Below are positions 57,773 to 64,000 of a stretch of DNA of 64,000 bases, one piece after another. Position 1 is the stretch's first letter; each line of letters opens with the position of its first letter. Below the pieces are notes generated by a model. The model saw only the letters and a list, made by a program, of their open reading frames with translations. It was not told the origin of the DNA and searched no databases. The position numbers and the translations under genes were made by a program. Source of the stretch: Hydrangea macrophylla (lineage: Eukaryota > Streptophyta > Magnoliopsida > Cornales > Hydrangeaceae); the NCBI GenBank assembly GCA_033977485.1, contig CM066998.1:58184274-58248273 (forward strand). The letters run 5' to 3'.

Positions 57773-60700
57773 CTGCAAAACAACCCATTTTTGTGTTTAA
57801 ATAATAATATCCAAAAATAAATTTAAAAATTTGTGTATTATATAATGATGATAAGTCTCTTGTATTTACCACTTTCTTCTGTGACAGGGTTGTACTTTCT
57901 CCTTCCTTTCCTTATTAGGAAGCAAAAAACTAGGGATAATAAAGCCAGAGAGACACCTATTGGAACCACAATTGCAATAATAGTTTGTGTTGAGAGTTTC
58001 CCATTTCCTGCATAAACAAAATTATATTCCATTTACTTACTAGATATATAATATCAAATGCAAGCATTAGACCATCTCCAACACAAATAGCAATTTGAAG
58101 TTTTCTTCGCTAACCCAATGTCAAATTTGCTACTTCTGTTGGAAATTGGACAAAATTTTTCAAAGTTGGAATGCCACTTGAGCGGACCGCCCGAGCGGGA
58201 ACGGGAAGTTTTGGGTGTTTGGCAGCATTTCTAAGTTGATTAGGATAACACTTTTCGGTAAGTTTCCAAAGATGATTAGTCTCCTATTAGATCAAAATAC
58301 TTGTATAGATTGGTTTCTTAGTAAAATGTGGGTAAATTTTCTTCTACTAGGATTAGGAATGTGTATAACTATATATATATAAGATGATATGATGTATGGA
58401 TATTAATCTTGAATCTAAAACCTAGAGAGCTAGAGAAAGGGAGTGTCAAGATCCTTGGGGGAACCCAAGTAAGAGAAGGTAGGTGTACACCCACCCTTTC
58501 TTGAAATCTACAAAAAGACAAAATTAAACAAGTTATTGTAATGATTAGGGGCAATTGTGGAAAGTAGGTGTACATTATTTTTGTCCCTTTAAAAAATTGA
58601 GTTCCCAAAAGTGGACTCAAAAAATGAGACGGAGGGAGTAGCAAATTTTCTACCTTGGGAAGGGATGTCAAAAAATGAAGAATGGATTTTGTTAGTCCCC
58701 TCGGGCTCATATTTAGAATCATGTAATCCGTCTTGGGTTATTCCCAAATTATGTCAACTTTTAAAAAGTCACGCATATTTTTTTTTGGTACTTCTCTAAT
58801 ATTACCTCCATTTTATAAAGGGATAGAAGAGTTAGATTTTCATAAAGATATATTGTAAGGGTCATTTTTGAAAAATTTTGCTCTCTCTTTAATGCAGTGA
58901 ATGATATCTCTTTAGCAAGTTGGGTTTTTAAAGAAAGACTCTAAAAATGAGAAGGAGAGAGTACTTAGGAGATCGAGGCTCGTAGCAGTTAATTGGATGA
59001 CACAATTTTAATAGGAAAAATTACATTGGCATTTTGGTTTTCCTAACACACACTTCACTCCATGAGAATTACATTGACATTTTTTTTTATTCTTGATAGC
59101 AAATTCCCTATATACTTACTGCTTACTAAGAGCAATTTTTTATATATATATATATATACCAATTACTAGAAAATAGCTATCACCGATTCACCATCAAATT
59201 AAAAACTCCATCTTCACCTCTAAAATTAATTGTATGTGTTAATTGCACTTTTTAAACTTAAAATAGTTAATCTTGAGAGCTTGTGGGGGTGTTTATCGCG
59301 GAGGTCGTTCGATTTAATGAGAGAAAGGTTGTGGTGGCCGCCAACAAAAAACAACGATGATTGATGGAGGTGAATGAAAAATAGTATTAAAAGTATGGGG
59401 GTCAAAAGTAGAAAAACAAATCTCTAATTAACAAAGTTATATCCAAGTAAATTTTTCATTGAGTTTATTACACCAGGTCAGTTAGATAACCTGAGCCAAC
59501 GCCCCAAATAATACTTTGGTGGCCGACAACAAGAAGTAGTGTAGACTGTGTATTTATTATTATTTTTTATATAAAAAGTCAACCATTGTCTGTCGTGTGT
59601 CACCTTGAAGTAGGGTCATACTCGTACGATTCCAAATGACCATCATGAAAATGTAGTGTGACGGTTTCACTAAATAATTTCTCACATAGGAGAGGTTTGA
59701 GTAATTGTGTGTTTCCCAAACGTCCGGGTGGGATGTGTTATGTATTCTCAGTGCAAGGATATATAGTGGTTCACTCTGATGGCCACAAATATTACTAGAA
59801 ATTAACAACAATTTCTTTTCAGTTGTCTAACTCAGAAATCCTCTTCAGTAATGGCAAAATGTATAAAAACATGCCCATTTCAATATGTTATTTCGAACAT
59901 GAGAATCGGAATAATCTATTGCAGGAAACTGTTTGGCAACGGTTCTGTGTTCTAAACTTCAATCCCAAAAAGCTCTTTTGGGGCCAATTGCAAATTTTTG
60001 GAATTGACTTGCATTTTTTTTTTTTTTTTGAGAGTGAAACGTAAAAGCTGATTTACCAAACAGTTTATTTTAGTTTTTAGAGTTACAGATTCACTTATAT
60101 TCTCCAAATATTGTATCAAGGTGCCTCAATCATAAAAACTTGCATTTGCTTAAAAGCTGCCCATTGTATAATTTGGTCAATCTCAATTGACTAGCATACC
60201 TTTGGAATTAACTCTCAGTTTTATTTTAAATTTAATTTCGAGTTTTACAATCACTTTTGAACTCCAAAGGTGATTACCAAACTGGGCCTTAGTAAATGAG
60301 CCTGGTGCTTCTATGTTCAAACAACTAATTAAAAGAGGGAAAATTAATGGAAAAGTCCCTGTAGGGATCCTACTCATGACACAGATCCCCGTTTTTTTAA
60401 GGGGTAATTAGGGTTTAGTTCAATTTTAATTACTTTTTAAGCATTAGGTCCAATAAAGAAAAAAATTAGTGAAAAATCCCCTCAATATTAACTTGCATGG
60501 GCAAAAAAATCCCGATAGAAAAGTTCGTAAAATTTCACAAACTCGTCGGGATTTTTTTCCAAAGGGTTACATTGAGTGACTTTTCACTAAAAAAAGATTT
60601 TATTGTGTCATTTAACCAATTACTTTTCCTAAAGGGGGACTTAACACTAATTACCATTTTTTTGGGAGTAAACCCAATAAGTCGTCTCTGTGCTTTTTTA

Positions 60701-63460
60701 CTTCTTTCTTTATTTTATTTTGGTTTGAAGTGCATTTTTAAACTATAATTGAGGTTTTGACAAGTTTAATGGTCTAATACGTAAAATATACTCTTTATCG
60801 TTTGACTTGAGTGCACGCATTCGAAGACAATTTTTTTTTCACTTTATAATGCTATAACTTTAAAACTACAACTCTATTTTAAAATAAAGTTACATATTCG
60901 TTATCTTGAAGACAAGATCTATTAACAAGATCCATAGTGACGATGACATCAAAATTGGGAAAAAAAAAATATATCTAAAGGTAGTAACATACCTATTGTA
61001 GCGTAAAGGCAATACCATGTTACTATCTTTGAACGAGTGATATTTTCTTTGAAAGATGGTATCATTCCTAGGCAGTAAGACACTACACCAAAAAGTCCAA
61101 ATTGGCACGTTTGCGTTTTTTCACTTGGCAGTACTTAAAAACCGGTTTTTGGCCAATTTGGCTCCGCTTAGAGCACTACCAAATCTGGCACGGATTAAGC
61201 AGTGCTGATTTTCACTTCAAAAAAAAAAACAGTAACATTCCCGGACAAGACTGTGTAAAGGTAGTAATATATTTTGTGCAATATCGTAAAGGCGACGACT
61301 ATTGCTAAAATGAGTATAATTTTGCGATTCTTTAGTAGTTTTGGACAGTCAATTTAACGAACTAATTTTTTTTTTTAAAAAAATAAAATTTGACACCTAC
61401 TTTTAGCCACAAAATGTCCACACACAAAAAAAAAAGAATTTAATAGTCAATATTCATGCATCTAGTTTTGTGGATTGCTATATAGTTTTTTTTTTTTTTT
61501 TATTGAAAACTGATTTATATGTATTTTTGAAAGTTATATATGGCCTTTTCAAATTTGAAAAACTAAATGAAAATGTTTTGGGAAGCGTGCTAATTATTTG
61601 GCTGAAAATTGAGAAAGAAACACATTTTTTGTACGTATTTGAGGGTCATATTGGTAATAAAATAAACTGAGGGAGTACTTTTGAGATCGAGAAAAAAAAA
61701 AAAGTAACAGTACGTTAGAAATTGTTGGTTAAAGGGAATATATATGTAGTGTTGTACATGAATCGAGCCGCTCAACTAGTCCTCTCAAGCATATTCCTCG
61801 GCTTTACTCATTTAATAAACAAGCCAATCTGAAGTCCAGATTTTAGATTCGTTTCATTAACGAGCCAAGCTCAAAACACACTTGATCTCGTTCCAATAGA
61901 GTTTATGAGCATGTTTGAATAAGGCTCATGAAAAACTCAGAATTAGACTTGATAAAGGTCTTGTATATTGGCTAGTATATATAAAACTCTTTTGTACAAT
62001 TATATCGTTTTAGAAGACGTAAGCCTAGCTTATTTTAAGGGGCTTGAATTTCAGTTTCATTTAGTAAAAAGCCAAGCTTCAAGCATATTTGAGCTCAGCT
62101 AGGGCTCTATTCATTTAATAAATAAGTCTAGATTTCAAGCTCGCTTTTATTAGGGGTGTTCACAGTCGGTTTTTTAGTGGCTTTAAAACGAACTTTTTAG
62201 TTTCGGTAGGTCGGTTTTCACTCGATTTCAGATTGTGGATTCTTATATATATATATATATATACAAATATCGAAAATTCTCTAAAGACGGTGTCATTTCT
62301 TTATTAAAGAGAGGGCCTCTGTTTTGGCCGTCAGATCGTATTTAAAAACTATGAAATGACAAAACTGCCCTTAATGAAAACACGATTTGATGGTTAAAAC
62401 AGAGGTTGTCTCTTTAATAAAGAGAGGGCGCCCTTTTTAGAGCCCAATTGATACAAATATATATATACATATAAACACACAAAACTGATCAATTGGTGTT
62501 CCGTCAATTTTTCTTAATAACCCTACATTTTATGCATAGTCAAACTCAAACATACATTAGCTCAACTCCAGTCGAATAAAAATGATTAAGGCTATTGCTC
62601 CTGTTAAAATAAGATATTAAGATGTGAGAGTGGAGGCTTTATAAGTTACCTCTTGGGCTTGCCACGTCACTTGGTGATGGTGGAGGAAGAGGAGGGGAAC
62701 TCCCGGCTGTTACCGTGTAGAAGGGATACATCTCATACCTGAGATTACAGCTAGGATTCAATATTCTTGCCCCTCGTACCCCATTGCAACAAAGGGGTAA
62801 TCGACCAATACCATCCCGGAGACACCTAGTACACTCACTCTCTGTTAAATAAGGCATGCACTGTACTAGGCTATGCAGCTTTTCAAAACTAGTAAAATTT
62901 GCCTCACTTGTCGCGAACTTTCTACCAGATTGATCTGTTACAGCTGCCCGATTGGCCACTATGTCCATCTGCTCGGCCAACAAGGTCATAAATCGGGCTT
63001 GGTCGGTCATGTTCTGTGTATTCATTAGGATACCGCCAGGATCTTCCTCGAATGTACCGAAAAAGGACTGGTTGGAGAATCGTAACATGCACTCCTCGTA
63101 CCATATAAAAGCGCTCTTGTCTCGGCGGGGACAGCGCTGTAGGATGCTTGTACTTGCATTAGCCACGCACTCTTGGCAATCGGCCGGGGTAAGATCCCCG
63201 CGACATTGAAAGAGGCCGTAAGCTATGTCTGGTGGGTCACGGCCAACATTGGTGTGTTGAAACCCGCTTTCATTGGTGGCGTTGGACAAGAGATAAGAGA
63301 GGACGGTATTGAGATTGGCTTCATAGGTGCTGTTTGGATTGTAAAAAGTTGTGTTTCCACATATACGAGCTGCGTAAATTGGGCTGGCTTTAGTGCTATA
63401 GCTGAACAAGCTGAGTATGCAAAGGAAAACAAAAGTGATATAGCTACTGTATCTATACAT
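54064..63460 (-). CDS. CRK-2: cysteine-rich (DUF26) receptor-like protein kinase, seven exons
   Basis: My spliced model is complement(join(54064..54393, 55455..55605, 56419..56656, 56996..57206, 57651..57772, 57870..58007, 62650..63460)), 666 aa, all junctions GT..AG and in frame. The architecture equals CRK-1: signal peptide, two DUF26 modules ([13 protein letters not shown] and [13 protein letters not shown]), transmembrane helix, and kinase with [10 protein letters not shown], Lys369, HRD Asp466 and DFG Asp484. It should be a plasma-membrane receptor kinase of the same signalling family. Exons 3-7 match CRK-1 in length; exon 2 is 9 bp longer and exon 1 24 bp shorter. The MYRY start is shared with CRK-1; an in-frame ATG 44 codons upstream (63592) is less likely. 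No break was found, so this copy is probably functional. Confidence 0.92.
54756..54996. repeat. PIF-like MITE in CRK-2 intron 6, shared with CRK-1
   Basis: The left end GGCTTTAATTGGTTTCGG and the inverted right end CCAAGAACCAAACAAAGCC are followed by TTA. It corresponds to 1672..1902 in CRK-1. Its right TTA is also the left target copy of the next MITE. Confidence 0.6.
55000..55301. mobile_element. Tourist-like (PIF/Harbinger) MITE in CRK-2 intron 6
   Basis: The ends GGGCCTGTTTGGTTGTCC and GGACAACCAAACAGACCC are inverted over about 18 bp with one mismatch, and TTA flanks both (54997..54999 and 55302..55304). The element is 302 bp. CRK-1 intron 6 carries a different element here. Confidence 0.88.
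55849..56026 (-). mobile_element. Au-type SINE in CRK-2 intron 5
   Basis: The minus strand starts AAGGGGAGCCTTGGCGCAAC and contains an A-box (TGGCGCAACGG) and a B-box (GGTTCGAGTCG) of a tRNA-type polymerase III promoter. It ends GGGCTGCCCTT. This is the consensus layout of the plant Au SINE. A 20 bp target duplication with one mismatch flanks it (55829..55848 and 56027..56046). The matching CRK-1 site near 2897..2915 is empty. Confidence 0.92.
57320..57646. mobile_element. PIF-like MITE inserted in the intron 3 donor of CRK-2
   Basis: The left end GGCTCAGTTTGCTTTGC follows TTA at 57317..57319. The right end CCAGGAACCAAACAGAGTC precedes TTA at 57647..57649. On the transcript strand that second copy is TAA at donor positions +2 to +4 of GTAAG. 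The same arrangement exists in CRK-1, so insertion preceded gene duplication. Confidence 0.72.
57870..58007 (-). CDS. CRK-2 exon 2: transmembrane segment
   Basis: This 138 bp exon encodes [11 protein letters not shown] through a leucine-rich helix to [13 protein letters not shown]. The acceptor is TGCAG|GAAATG and the donor AGTG|GTAAAT. Intron 2 is only 97 bp here, against 12.7 kb in CRK-1. Confidence 0.88.
58008..62649. other. CRK-2 intron 1 with inserted repeats
   Basis: This 4.6 kb intron has parts homologous to CRK-1 intron 1 (58060..58140; 59716..59900). It holds a truncated Stowaway copy (58495..58638) and a second degenerate one to about 58960. A GAGCCGCTCAACTAG-type repeat lies at 61755..62150, and a TA run is near 62247. 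No gene is supported. Confidence 0.65.
62278..62446. repeat. Foldback MITE in CRK-2 intron 1
   Basis: The left arm CTCTAAAGACGGTGTC, then TTTATTAAAGAGAGGGCC, pairs with the right arm GTCTCTTTAATAAAGAGAGG and TTTTTAGAGCCC. The arms are about 60 bp each around a short loop. No clear target duplication was found. Confidence 0.6.
62650..63460 (-). CDS. CRK-2 exon 1: signal peptide and DUF26 ectodomain
   Basis: This 811 bp exon encodes the signal peptide ([20 protein letters not shown]), two C-X8-C-X2-C DUF26 modules, N-glycosylation sequons and a short proline-rich tail ([12 protein letters not shown]). The donor CAAGAG|GTAACT is in phase 1, as in CRK-1. Confidence 0.9.
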
Positions 63461-63586
63461 TTTGGGAATCAGGGTGCTTCTTTCAAGCCTAAAGGTAAAG
63501 GCTGGAGGGTTTTTTGATTTACGGATAATCAAATTTGGTTCGAACTTTAAAAGGAAATGAGGGGTTGGAGATGAAATTATTGTTTT

Positions 63587-63592
63587 GGTCAA
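63587..63592 (-). promoter_or_regulatory. W-box upstream of CRK-2
   Basis: TTGACC on the minus strand (in TTTTGACCAAAACA context) lies about 127 bp before the ATG, at nearly the same distance as in CRK-1. The conservation between paralogs supports a role, but no binding evidence exists here. Confidence 0.45.
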
Positions 63593-63742
63593 AACGAAAT
63601 AACGTATTCAACGAGGTGAAAATTCATAATTGAGCTTGGCACCTATAAACTGTGTAATGTTCAATACTCTTTATTAAGCCTTGACCTAGATAAGTTAGAT
63701 TCGACTTGTATAGGTGTGTTGAGTTCATGTATTATTTAAAAT

Positions 63743-64000
63743 TAGGGTTAAATACCTTTTACCTCACTTTAGTTAGGCTCATTTTACTCTACCGCTGTGC
63801 TTTAAAAGTGGATACTTAACTCCTGTGATTTTGGACTAAATTGAAACTATTATAATTTCACTCAAAACTAATGAAATGCATAAAAATGACCCAAAAAATT
63901 AAGACTAAACCTCCTTTGTGAGGTTTATGGGGTTAATCATTTGTGTGGAGATAATGCTGTCATTTTAACCCATTGATGTGTGTCAAATTTTTAATACTTA
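63743..64000. repeat. Start of a second Mutator-type foldback element (cut by the window end)
   Basis: AATTAGGGTTAAATACC is followed by AAAAGTGGATACTTAACTCC, TGTGATTTTGGACTAAATTG and ATAATTTCACTCAAA, closely matching the arm near 41810..41880 of the 41393..42430 element. The other end is outside the window. Confidence 0.55.

Noticed and set aside
61081..61110. Possible second CACTA terminus (CACTACACCA)
   Set aside because: No matching inverted end, subterminal repeats or target duplication was found. Ten bases can occur by chance.

Overview
This is a 64 kb piece of a plant nuclear genome, almost certainly from an angiosperm and most likely a dicot. The base composition is AT-rich, the genes have introns, and plant-specific families are present: cysteine-rich receptor-like kinases with DUF26/Gnk2 ectodomains, Tat and chromovirus Ty3/gypsy elements, a CACTA transposon, Stowaway and PIF/Harbinger-like MITEs, and an Au-type SINE. 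I cannot name the species.

Host genes. Two tandem, same-strand (minus) paralogous CRK genes frame the window: CRK-1 (1019..20481, spliced 671 aa) and CRK-2 (54064..63460, spliced 666 aa). I reconstructed both from splice sites. Each has seven exons, and exons 3-7 are identical in length between the copies (122, 211, 238, 151 and 330 bp). Both reading frames are open and keep every kinase catalytic motif. Introns and 3' flanks are recognisably homologous. A further stretch of the CRK-1 upstream region lies at about 51.45-51.99 kb and may be the relic of another copy.

Region by region. (1) 0-4.6 kb: CRK-1 kinase exons with MITE-rich introns. (2) 4629..17184: a complete 12,556 bp Tat-lineage Ty3/gypsy retrotransposon in CRK-1 intron 2. 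It has 613 bp LTRs in which I see no difference, the TSD TAATG, a PBS, a PPT and an uninterrupted 1878-residue gag-pol. It lies 20 bp from the exon 3 splice acceptor. Between pol and the 3' LTR it carries two genes on the opposite strand, each with its own TATA/G-box promoter and 3' end. The two cassettes look like an ancient tandem duplication. (3) 17.2-20.5 kb: CRK-1 transmembrane and ectodomain exons. (4) 20.5-24.5 kb: CRK-1 upstream DNA and AT-rich repeats. (5) 24.5-50.0 kb: a nest of mobile elements inside one GAGCTCGG-rich repeat. A solo LTR (25145..37222) holds a deleted chromovirus (26316..32477) and a second solo LTR (33481..36529). Beside it, a PIF-like element (37285..49985) holds a 9.65 kb CACTA element (39813..49464). 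That element carries fragments of the ribosomal protein L38 and TFIIH p62/TFB1 genes and a 1 kb Mutator-type foldback. (6) 50-54 kb: repeats and the CRK upstream relic. (7) 54-63.5 kb: CRK-2 with intronic MITEs and a SINE absent from CRK-1.

How the parts interact. The CRKs are predicted plasma-membrane receptor kinases of stress and defence signalling. The Tat element is in the same orientation as CRK-1, so its 3' LTR promoter points into the kinase exons, and its signals could split the gene into a secreted-ectodomain part and a kinase part. Everything between the two genes is explained by layered transposition; there is no bacterial-type system, CRISPR array or rRNA.
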